Of a stretch of 64,000 nucleotides of DNA, positions 30,760 to 41,800 are shown one piece after another; position 1 is the stretch's first letter; every line of letters starts with the position of its first letter. The DNA comes from Gnetum montanum. Lineage: Eukaryota; Streptophyta; Gnetopsida; Gnetales; Gnetaceae. The position numbers were made by a program, and so were the translations under genes. The notes under the pieces were generated by a model. The model did no database searches, was not told where the DNA came from, and saw nothing but the letters and a program-made list of their open reading frames with translations. The DNA lies in the NCBI GenBank assembly GCA_015680685.1, contig MNCI01002303.1:48685-112684 (forward strand), read 5' to 3'.

Positions 30760-32250
30760 TGTGAAGGTCATGGGAATAGATGATATGGGAGTGGGCTTCA
30801 ATGGGCCCACTTCATTCCATGCCTTGGTTTGTTGATCATTTTTGTTCTTAGCCTTTTGCATAGGTTTCTTCCTTACTTGGTTGGGGCCTTCTAGCTATCT
30901 TCAGTTGTTTGAAAGAAAGAGGTTGTTACATTGGCCACCATGGGAGATCATTATTCTATTGTGCTGGTGGACTTGGTTGTACTGGGAGGATGAGGTACTC
31001 TAATTAAAAAAGGCTCCTTGAGGGGCACTGGTGGTGGGATCCTTATTGCAAAGGAGGACCTTGAACTAGTAGAAGTTGAAAAGCCCCTTTCATTGCAAGG
31101 AGGTACCTAAGTCATGAATGGTTCCCTCATAGGCCTTGAGTCATTGTTAATGTTGAATGTTGTCATGGTATATGGGCTATTATTGGCATTTAAAGTATCT
31201 TTGTACACATGCATCAACTAGTCTTAAGGCCTAACTGGGTTGGAGCATCGAGTACCAACTCATCCCTATCTATCATATTTTGCAAGTCATCCTTTAATGC
31301 AAGGAAAAAATCAGTGTTATGACTTGGTAACTAATGATAGTGGCAAGAGTGATCAAGCTTAAAATACTTAGGCAACTGAGGGTCATCCTTGGTTGCTCAA
31401 ATGAGGTCTTTGGCTATCTCACATAGCCTCTCATGCCTCTTCTGGGCATTTTCAGTCATCTGCTTATACGATATTCTCCCACTCTTCAATAGTTGGTCTA
31501 AGAGTTTAGATGGTTTCAAAGGTAGCCTAGTGTATTTTGTTTGGCATTTTCAGTCGAAGTTGAACCTTGAAGCAGTTGATGTAGTGGCCTTGGATGTTGA
31601 GGGTTGGTTGCTATTGTTATTAGTGAGGGCCTTGGGTTGGTCAGTTCTTGGCCCCTAGTTGGTGGTTTTGTTATCTTTAGTTATGATGGACACTACCATG
31701 TTGTTTTGCCTTCCCCTCTCTTTATCCTTTTGCACATGTTAGTATTTATATGCCACGTAGGTAGGGTTGTGGCTAGCCTTTGATGTATCTTCAATATTTT
31801 TAGTTTGGGAAAAGGCTTGACTTAGTGATTGTGGGTCAAGGTAGTATAATTTTAGTTTCATAAAATCATTAACTGTCCCCTTGAAGATAGCTAAAAGGTA
31901 AGTTTTAGCTATGGGTTCCAATATCTCATTGAACTAAGCATTCCATTGTTAGATGAACATTTGCACTGGTTCTAGGGGTTCTTGCTTACTCTTCATTAAC
32001 TAGTCAAGGGTGGTATCAAGCTTCAAGTTATACTTTGAAACACCAAAAAATTTTGCATGTTATAGCTAATTTTCATCATGTAGCTTCCACCCCATGAAAC
32101 CCAAGATAAAACTTCATTGTAAATGTAAAGATTGTAATCCATGAGGGGAAATCTCACATATTCTATGCTTTTGGGGTTGAAAAATGCCTCATAAGTGGTC
32201 AAAGCCTCATTCCCTAAGTGAAAAAAGTCATCGAGTTTCTATATTTGGGC
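30760..32250 (-). pseudogene. T1 gag, broken and 5'-truncated
   Basis: Minus-strand remains: AEFF- and WVSW-type capsid sequence, then EPIAKTYLLAIFKGTVNDFM and LYYLDPQSLSQAFSQTKNIE (31739-31921), matching AFSQTKNIEDSIKASHDSTY in T2 at about 36090-36150. Further down, KYFKLDHSCHYH and LALKDDLQNMIDR correspond to the C/H-rich nucleic-acid-binding region of T2 at 36541-36645. A Lys/Pro-rich linker with EVCILGCMKEVKNKRG precedes the protease. Many stops. Confidence 0.7.
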
Positions 32251-32256
32251 TTGGTT

Positions 32257-32305
32257 GGGGGGGGGGGGGTGTGGTGAGGGGTGGGGAGGGGGGGTGGTGG
32301 GGTGG
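32257..32305 (+). repeat. G-rich tract at the T1 break
   Basis: Near-uninterrupted G/T tract with a run of 14 G and several GGGG groups. T1 gag homology ends here. It could form a G-quadruplex or be a sequencing or assembly artefact. Confidence 0.6.
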
Positions 32306-33901
32306 TCAAAAATGCCTTTTGGAATGTCAAAAATGGTAATTTGATGGGTTTTATGGGGGTTTATATATTTTTCTATGCTAGAAACACTTATAAGGGTGTA
32401 GATCTCACCTACCCCTAGCGTGGAAGGGTGGGAAGTTTCTCCTTAGCTTGGAAACTTTTCCCCTAGCATGAAAACTACATGTCCCCAACGTGGAAGCCAC
32501 AAAAGCTAAATTTCAACACTCCATGCACTCTAATGTTGACTAACCACTTCAATAAGGATAGCAAAAGGCTTAGTGAGGGAGATCTATCTCTAATGTAGAA
32601 TGTGTGCCCTCATTACTATTTATAGTAAACAAAATGGCCATGGGGAAGATACTTACTATATATGGTAACCTCCCAAATTTGGGCACCCATCTCACTTGTA
32701 TAAGGTAGAAATTAACAGAAAAATTATAGCCAATGTGCAATCATTATGCAACCAAATTACAACCACTTTGTAGCCCTATTCACAGCCTACAACCTATAAA
32801 AGCCAACCTTGAACACCATTTACGAGTTCCAAATTTTTTTTTACTATAGTTTAGAAATTCTTAGCTAGCAATCCTTGATACAAAATTCCACACTTGGGCA
32901 TTCTCAAGCACTTAAAGAGCTCTTGTAAGTTCCCATACTTGCATTCTCTTGAACCCCAACATGAAAGCATTGTAATTCTATCACCTTGAGACTTGTGAAC
33001 TTTTGGTGTCAACACTACATTTTTGGGGCTTCCAACCCCCAGCATGGAGTAATCTGGTAATAAAAGTTCTAAATTTTCTCAACACCTAGCAATAATCCAA
33101 GTTGTAGATCTAAGGTAGTAGCATAGAATGTTTGATAGCATTAGGAGTGGTAGGACATTTGGATCGTGAAGTTAACTACATCGACTTCAATGGACCTTAA
33201 ATCCTCATCTAAGTGAACTCCCTTGCTACCCATTTAGGCACCATTTTTACACATTTCTATAACTTATTTTTTATTTTTCTTAATAAAGTTTTAAGTTTTG
33301 GGTTTTGTGTGAAAAATATATTTGTTTATTTTCTATGTAATATTCAAATCTATTATCAGTTTCCATATTCTAATTTTATTACATTGTTTTACAATCCCCC
33401 CAAGTCCCTGGTTGATCTACCAGACTAGCTAGGGTACCTTGAATTCCATTTTTATTTTTTAGAGGCCTTAGGGATTTGGGTTTAATGCTACTGCACCAGA
33501 TCCATCAGTTTTTCTAGTGATCCATTTTTCCAGTTGCAACAGTTTTTTTGATGCTAGAAGGAGAGCCTTTGCCTAAATTCTATAACCAGATTTGCCTTGC
33601 CTGTAGCCAATGTTGCTAGTTGAAAGTCTTTTTCTAATTTTTTGTAGCCAAAACCTTAAAAAAACCAACACTGCGCTTTCCCCCCTCCCCCCTTTAACTA
33701 ATATTGCAGCATAGAAGTTATAGGTGGTTGGGTGTTGGCTTTTTATAGCAACTACTATGAATTTTTCAGCCCCAATGCTAGCATTAAAATCTTTTCCCCT
33801 ATTCCTTTTCGTTGCTAATTTTAATTTCTTTAGTTTCTAAAGTTGGTAGTATAGCCCTTCTAGAAATTATCAAGCTTCTAGAAGTTAGCTTTGCCATGCG
33901 C

Positions 33902-33902
<1 letters not shown>

Positions 33903-33982
<80 letters not shown>

Positions 33983-33986
33983 ACCN
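33903..33986. repeat. 80-base poly-C run ending at an N
   Basis: Eighty consecutive C, then ACC and N. The run next to an unresolved base suggests an assembly or gap-filling artefact, possibly an expanded real C-rich tract (CCCCCCTCCCCCC occurs at about 33680). The Pro/Gly frames across it are meaningless. Confidence 0.85.
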
Positions 33987-34003
33987 CTTTGGTTTTTAGC
34001 ATT

Positions 34004-34600
34004 TCCTTCCTCATTAACATTGAGTTAGGAGGTGTGAGATTCTCATCATCTCACCCCCCTTTTTCCCCCTACCATTCCTAGCATAGAGGCAGTTGGGAGG
34101 CTAGCGTAGGTAAGGCTTAACACCAACATTCCTAACTTTCAATTTTTGGTAAAGGGGTAAACTGCCATTACCCCCACTTACTAATTCCACTTATTGCTAT
34201 CATTTTTGAATTCCACTTATTAGGATTTATCTCTATTTTTTCCATTTATAACATGTTTTAAGCCATTTTTGGCACTCGTAATTTTTAGCCTTTCCCCCTA
34301 TCAATGTTGCATTAGAAGGTGTGAGATTCCCATAATCTTTTCCCCCTTCTATCCCCCTTTCCATACCTAGCATAGAGGTAGTTAAGGGGGATAGCATTAG
34401 TGAGGCTTGTTACAAACTTTATTAGCTTTCCATTTTTATTAAAGGGGTAAACCCCCTTTACCCCACACTTACTAATTTTAGTAAGTACTATGTTTTTAGC
34501 CATTTTTGCTTCCTTTTAAACATTTTTGAATTTCATTCTTTGGAATTTACTTCAATTTTATCATTTATAGTCCATTCTAAGCCATTTTTAGCAACATAAC
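34004..34600 (+). repeat. tandem duplication, about 287-bp unit
   Basis: Two imperfect copies: GGTGTGAGATTC at 34031 and again at 34318, each followed by CCTAGCATAGAGG, AAAGGGGTAAAC and CTTACTAATT in the same order. The unit ends just before the T2 gag start. Confidence 0.7.
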
Positions 34601-34601
34601 C

Positions 34602-37050
34602 ATGTCTTTTCAATAGTCCACCAAGTTTCCCTTCATCCTCACTAGTGAAGGTCAAAGCTAACAAGCCATGAGGATCTATGATTCTAAAGACCCTAGTATC
34701 ATTGAATGTAGGAAATATTTAAGAGTTAGAGGGGAAATTCTTGATTTTACAACTATAAATGAGGATTGTTACTACTATATTTGTGCCAAAATGCAAGTTG
34801 TTCTCTTGATTCCATGCATGGAAGTAGAGGCAAAAAGGGAATCTAAGCTCATACATTGGGATGGGAAAGAGTATGTCTCTTCCCCTTATGACTAAATATC
34901 CCTTAATGACATCTATGCCAACATCCTAGCTCAATTGATTGTGATGGAAGAGGAAGATGAAAAACATATCTTTGAGGAACAATAGGAAGAAGAGGATGAA
35001 TTTAAGGTAGAATATGAGCCTGAAAGCATCATGGGAGGACAATTCCAATAAAAATCCCCGAAGGTCATAGTGCCTTTTTCTAATGCCTTTGTGTTCTTCA
35101 TGGACATGCTATCACCATCTTCCACTCCCTCCTACCCTACGATAGTTAGTCCCACACTAGTCATAGCCACTCATCAAACCTAGATGATTTTTCAATGTCA
35201 TTTACTACACAGTCTCAATTTGTGAAGTCATCGATGGTGGTTTTCACCACCACAAATCCATTAACTGCTTACGTGGGATCCACTATGGGACTTCAAGAAA
35301 CTCAAGGGTCACACACCCCATTTATCTTGTTTGTGTCTTAAGTACTAGCATAAACATTTGTTTCTATGTTTGGCCCACAAGCTACAACCATGACACAACC
35401 TATTTCTTCCATTTTGCAACCCATAGCGAGGCCACAAGGCTCACAATAGATGCCACAACTATATGTGCAAGCACCATAGTGAACAAGGCCATCATAGGGC
35501 TTGGATCAAGATTTTTTAATGATCCAGGACCTAATGGAGAAGTTGAAGAGACTTAAAGCCTCTACTTTACCAAATGTCTAGATTATGGATTTTTACCAAG
35601 ATGATCCCATCAGTCTTGTAGTCCCACCCTTGGCACTTCCTCTTAGTGTCCCTATTTAGTAATTTAGTAAATATAATGGAGAAGGTGATCCCAATGCTTA
35701 CCTTATTACCTTTTGATCTAAATGCTTACTCTTGCAGCCATGGCTTCATATCATCATGAGGATTTTCCCTATGTATTTAATTGGGAAAGCACTTGATTGG
35801 TACCGGGCATTACCTAGAGGATCCATATCCTCTCTAGAAGACTTGATAATGCAGTTTGTCAACTATTTCAAGTATAACTTGAAGCCCAACACAAGGCTTG
35901 ACCAACTCATGAAGGTTAAGTAGGGACCCCTAAAACCTATACAAAAGTTAATTTAGCGATGAAATGGACTACTAAATGAAATACCAAAGCCCATAACTGA
36001 AGCCCACCTTTTGGCCATATTCAAGGGGGCCATGATTGACTTCATCAAGTTAAAAATTTATGACCTTGACCTATGATCCCTTAGCTAGGCATTTTCCCAA
36101 ACTAAGAACATAGAAGATTCTATAAAGGCTAGTCATGATTCAACCTATGTAGCATATAAGAATCAACATGCAAAGAGAGATAAGGAAAAGAACAAAAAAA
36201 CAACATGACCGTAGCAGTTGTAACCAAAGAAGTAAAGATCATAAACTAGGGGCCAAGGAGTAATCCACCCAAGGTCCCCACTAATGATTGCAATAACTAA
36301 CCATCAACCTATGGGGCCACTACATTAACAATGACTAGATCAAGTTTTAAATAGAAAGACTGTAGTAAGTACACAACCTTACCTATGAAACCATCCGAGT
36401 TGTTAGACCAACTATTGAAGAGTGAACATATGCAATACAAACAAATGACTGAAGCCACTCGAAAGAAACATGAGTGGCTATGCAAACTAGCCAAGGATCC
36501 CACTCAAGCAATAAAGGATGATTCCCAATTGCCTAGGTACTTCAAACTAGACCATTTTTGCCATTATCATCAACTACTGGGTCATGACATAGACTTTTGC
36601 CTCACACTGAAGGATGACCTGCAAAGAATGATAGATAGGGGGAAACTGGTCTTAGATGCTTCTAACCTAGTTCAACCACAAAATCAACCGATGTAGGTCT
36701 ACAAAGGCCCATTGAATGCTAATGATAGCCCTCATGTTATTTTAGCATTCAACATTAATGATGATCATAAACCCTTAAGAGAACCATTTGTAATTTGAGT
36801 ACTCCATTGCAATGAAAGGGCTCCTTCAACTTCCACTAGCTCAAGATCCCATTTTGTCATAAGAGTACCATCATGAATGCCTATGAGGGAACCTTTTGCC
36901 ATGAGGGTGCCATAGTTTAACACAACTCAACCAGTTGTAGCCCAACCAACTACATAATGACCTCATGTGGTAGCTAATGCTACTACCTCTTCTTCACAAC
37001 CAATGGTTGATAATTTGAAAACCTCAACTAAGCAAAGGAAGATTCATAAG
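34602..37050 (+). pseudogene. T2 gag (Tat/Ogre-like), broken
   Basis: Starts at the ATG at 34602, with two TAG codons before SKDPSIIECRKYLRVRGEIL (34680-34750), a start typical of Tat/Ogre-type gag (inference). The capsid domain is in the 35700-35925 frame (MYLIGKALDWYRALPRGSIS and LEDLIMQFVNYFKYNLKPNT). The nucleic-acid-binding part (36541-36645) reads FKLDHFCHYHQLLGHDIDFC with LKDDLQRMIDRG, a Cys/His arrangement seen in that lineage. Frames switch at several places. Confidence 0.72.
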
Positions 37051-38215
37051 CTAAAGCTCAACAATGAAGGGTGACAAGAAGACGAAGGCACGAAAGGAAG
37101 TGAACCCACTCAGGCCCACTCCCATATTAGTTATACCCATGACCTCCTCTACCCAACCTACTTCAATCAATGAGCCAAAGGAGAATCCAAAAGGCCATAA
37201 CCATAAAAACGAGGAAAAGCCCCAACAATCACAACCTAAAGTGGAAGTTTGCATTTTGGGATGGATGACGGAAGTAAAGCACAACCAGGGCAACAAGCCC
37301 ATGGCTAATGACAAAAACTTCCTTAGTGCGATGAATCAAGTTAGGTAATCTCTCAAGCAAAAGAATACAACTCTAAGCTTGTATGACCTGATCATGAATT
37401 CTACTACACATTGTAAGGCATTAGTCAAAATGTTGACTTCCATCCCCATTAGTGAGGACATCCCCACTAATGAAGAATCCATCCATGTAGTGAAATCAAG
37501 GTTAATCCCCAAAATGGCAAGGTAACTAAGACCTCTCTGTTCATAACCATACATGTAGGGTAATTTAAAGTGCATCGGGTGCATGTTGATGATAGAGCTA
37601 GAACTAACTTCATCCCATGCATCATCATTGAACACTTGGACCTAACTGAGCAGATATAGCCTACAACCACCATAACTCTTAAATATCCTTCAATGGATCA
37701 AGAGTTTCCATGAAGGGATCTATCTTCTTGGACTTTGTGATAGGGGAGCAATTCCCCATGACTACCAATTTCTTGGTTGTGGAGGAGATACTAGGGTTCA
37801 ACCTTATCCTAGGAAGATCTTGGTTGGCTTAATTATGAGCTGTTTCCTCACCCATCCATCAAGAAATTCACCTTCCTTATGAGGGAGGTAAAATCATCAT
37901 CCATGGTGAGAGCGTAGTTCCCATGGTTGTCAACAATGTGGACATAGAGCAAGGGCTTGAATCAGAGCTTTAGGAGGAAACTCCTAGCCACGAAGTCCAT
38001 CAACCCAAGGGAGAGCAATAACCAAAGAAAAACAATGATAAGTAATGAGCTATGTTATGGGATGAACTCCCTTTTAACATCATCAATGAAGGTGATGGTG
38101 AATATAAGCTTGTGTAGAGTAGACCTTAATCATTCTTTAATCTTTCAAAGATTAGGAAGAATATGCACAAGTAAAATGCACCTTAACATTTCCATCCCAT
38201 GCCCTTATAACTAGA
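37051..38215 (+). pseudogene. T2 Gag-Pro linker and retropepsin, broken
   Basis: A Lys/Pro-rich linker (37064-37348) ends in VEVCILGWMTEVKHNQGNKP and AMNQVR, shared with T1. The protease follows: YMGNLKVHRVHVDDRARTNF-type active-site region near 37555-37620 (Asp kept, Gly-Ser-Ala lost) and LILGRSWLA near 37806-37830. The block after it (to 38215) contains LWDELPFNIINEGDGEYKLV. At 37949-37953 is the uninterrupted counterpart of the site where R4 entered T1. No RT follows. Confidence 0.72.
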
Positions 38216-38860
38216 TGCACTGATAGCCATGTAGCTTAACTTATATTTTTTATATTGTTATACCTTTTTTATGCACTTTGATTTACTCTTTATGCATGTA
38301 GCCTAATTTTCTACTTTCATTTGCATTTTTACTTATTTATTATAGCCTTTATTTTTCTTTACTTTTACTCATGATTATAAACATTAAGAAATCCTTAAAA
38401 ACTTTAAATCATAAAATCACCAAAAAATAAAAGTTTCTTTTTCAACATTGGCCTACTATGGCCTTAAACTAGAAAAATTACAATTCGCTAAGACTTTAAA
38501 CTAGCATCATAGGCCTAGCATCATCTTAAAATGACAAGGATATTCACACAACATGGTCCACCATGGCCTTAAATTGGCAAAATGATACAACCTATGCTTG
38601 CTATGGCCTAAAATTGGCAAATGCCTCCTTTATTATGTTTTTTTAGCCTTTTATCACATTGATTAACCATATAATTTGATGGCCAAAATTGTCAATATAG
38701 CCATTCAAAACATTTACAACATAGCAATAACAAGATATATAGCTGAAAATGAAACTAAATATTTAAATTTAAAAAATGCCAAAAAAATAATAATAGTCAT
38801 AAGTCATGGCTAACAATAGCCATCAACATGAAAATATAAATAAATAGCGAACATGCTAGA
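38216..38860. other. spacer between T2 gag-pro and the antisense gene
   Basis: T/A-rich, no gene. Several imperfect repeats of a CATGGCCTTAAATTGGCAAA-type word occur at about 38440-38620. Confidence 0.55.
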
Positions 38861-41800
38861 CTAGACTGATGGAGGGTGATGAGGGGCATATGGAGGAGGA
38901 CGTGGTGGGTCATTCCCGCCCTTACCACTAGGGTTGCCAATGTCTCCTGATGCCTAAAATACAATAACACATAGCTAGTTAGTCAGCCATAACAAAAACC
39001 ATGAACAAAAAGTAAAAATATAAAACATAAAATGCATCAAACCTATGGAGATTTGATCTCCATGACTTCTGGGAATAGATGTGGAAGGCCTTCCTCCAAA
39101 TGATGGAGGATCTGGTCCTCCATCATGTTGACCTAGTCAACATCCCTAGGATCAATGCCAAAAAAGATGTTGGTCCTATCTATAGCAATCTAAGTAGGAG
39201 GCTCTCGAGTAGTAGTAGCCTTAGAAGTCTCACTTGTAATAGTAGTTATTTGAGGCGTAGGTTATTTCTCCACAATGAGATTACTCTCAAAGAGTTGATA
39301 AGCCCTCTCTATTTGGATCCCTTGGATGAATAGCTCTCTCTTTTACTGTTCAACCAATTCCTCTTTGAGCCACTTGAGGTAGGCCCCATGATCTACTTTG
39401 TATTGTCACTTCTGGATCTTTTATTTCTTGCTCCACTCTAGGATCCAAGAACAATGATCTTTCTAGTTCTCAACCTTTTGGGAGATGAGGTTCATTTGCA
39501 TTTGTTGTTCCATCATCTCCTATAAGATCGATACTTTGTCTTGAATGGTATGGTGATAGCGAGTCCACGTGATCTCCCTAGTTTGCAATTCCTTTGAGTT
39601 AGCCACTTGGGCTTCCACAAAGGCCTTGTTATCTTAGAGATTTTTGATTGTATCCTCCTACATTTGAGACTTTTCCCTTAGGACTACAACTTCTTCCCAT
39701 AGGAATTCGTTGGACCTCTCTAGCTCTCATGAAGTTTTTGCACACGACATTGCTAGATCAATAGTAGTCTTATACAACTTCAAGGGTACCTTAGATACAT
39801 TAGAGGAAAGCATAAGAAATAAGTCAATCTCCATGTCTTAGTTGGAGTCCCACTGCATAGAAGATACTACTCAAGCATAAAATACAACCATAAACATAAT
39901 GTACAACCTAAGATGATCATAACATAAGCATAACCTATAACATAGCTAAACAACTAAGGCATATAAAACAAAGTCCTTAGCCATTTCATGCCTGAAATCC
40001 ATCTTGTTTGGGATCTCTAATCATGGTTTTGCATGAAACTTAGGGACAAGGGCTTGCACTGGTGGTTCAAGAACTAATACAAGTATAAAAATCATTAAAT
40101 GATTAATGAAAATGTTAAGGCATGGACGTACTTGGTTCCTCCTCTTCCTTCTTTGGGATGATGATGGGGGATGTACTTAGCACTGCCTCACCAAAAAAGA
40201 CATCTAGCTCATCTATATCTACATCGGTAAACCTTTCAACCTTAGGCTGTAAGAGTGCCTCCTTCTTACATCTTTGTTCTTCCTCTACGGCAACTTGGAT
40301 TGCCATGACCTAATGCTTGTTTGCAATCATAGCACATAGAAAATCAGTTAACACGTGAAACCATAACATAACCACAAACCTTAAAATAGGCAAAACATAG
40401 ATAAATCATAACCATGATTGCTTGTTATGGTGGCTTAAGATTGAGATTAAGCTTCTTTAGGGTAGGTTGGTTTGATGTTGGTAGTGCCTCCTCCATGGGC
40501 CTCTTGAGTTTCTCCTTGGCTACCTCTTTGGCCTCCCTACACCATTGTTTGATATCCAAGATGCTCACAGAAAATGTAAGAGGCTCCTCATCCATTGTGC
40601 TATTAAGGGAATCATACCACCTACCATCAAGATCCTTAGTGATGATGGACAATAAATTGACGATTCCCTCTAGTGGTTTTTGGGCTTACATTGTTGGATA
40701 AATGTGATTTATCCAAGGCCTAGAAAGTTGACTTGGGTCTTAGACAACCCATTGCCCCTTTCTCCATACCATTAGAAACTACAGAAATCTCTTCAAATAA
40801 CCCACAAGAAATGAAAAATGCATGTGGATTATTGTGGAGGTGTTAACACGGAGTCCAAGGATCCCCTCCTAAAGCCCAATAGCCAAAGCAACCATCTAGT
40901 TGAACTTGGTGTCATCCATCAGGACCTTCTTAAATGTCCACTCCTACATAATGCCAAAAACCTTATTTTGCAATAATGGCTTGGGAAACATACAAGACCT
41001 AAAAAAAGGATATGACTCCTTTGCATTAGGGTCTGTGAAGCTATCCATGGAAATTATAGAGTGGCTCATGTTGGCATCAAGTCACTCCAAAAATTCCTTG
41101 TGATGGCTCAATTACTTTACTATTCTTGCAGGAACCTTTGCCTTGTTAGCAGGGATACCAAATAAGTTGTAAAAGAGACCCTCATCAATGTTTATGTTAA
41201 CTTGATACCTTGAATGGTGGTGCTAAAACAACTAGCTGCCTTGTTAAAGGAGGCAATGATGTGCAACATCTTCATAGTTGGGAATGGAAGGGATAGGTGC
41301 CGTAATTAGATTAAGCAAACTTTTATGCTTAATGTTTGCTTGGATGTATCTAGGTATCTATCTTCTCAACCACTCCTATGATGGTATCACCTCACCAAAC
41401 TTTAGGATGAGGATCTCCTCATTACATCTTGAAAGTGGTATGATGAAATCAACAAAGGTGGAAGGTCCTATAAAGAAAATAATTAAATAGTTAGCATCAA
41501 CATAGGCATTTTTTATGACTAGCTAAAGTAATAAAAACACTTAGAACTTTCATGATCAATAGCTCTTATGTTTACCTTTCCTCTTCTTCTTGTGTGTGGT
41601 TGCATGGAGGTTCCAACAACAAGGTTTGGGTCCAGAGAGCTCTTAGAGCCTATCCACCAGCTGTGTATCATCCCCTCATGCTTGCATTTCTTGTAGATAA
41701 GGTTGAACCTCATCTTGTATTCACTAAAGTCCCCTCTTAACTATTCATATACAATAGTTTTGATTTGGGCACCTTTGGTGAATTCATCTAGGGTAGTTTA

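Larger units (their letters stand above)
29903..32250 (-). mobile_element. T1: Tat/Ogre-like element, gag-protease segment
   Basis: Minus-strand gag and protease homologous to T2 (34602-38215). Reading downward: capsid part (32240-31700), knuckle-like region (about 31390), linker, protease (30590-29903). The gag N-terminus is missing: homology stops at a 49-base G-rich tract (32257-32305). The lower end is the R4 insertion; the rest is at 18800-19097. Confidence 0.75.
32306..34601 (+). other. putative 5' LTR and leader of T2
   Basis: No gene recognised. A TATA box (CCTATAAAAGCC, 32792-32803) and an AATAAA (about 33281-33286) are spaced as in an LTR, but I could not fix LTR ends, a primer-binding site or a matching 3' copy, so this is tentative. 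From about 34004 two imperfect tandem copies of a roughly 287-bp unit run to 34600. The poly-C run at 33903-33982 and a single N (33986) lie just before them. Confidence 0.35.

Noticed and set aside
33799-34081. Poly-Pro and poly-Gly reading frames
   Set aside because: They are translations of the 80-base C run and its complement next to an N; no conservation and probably an artefact.
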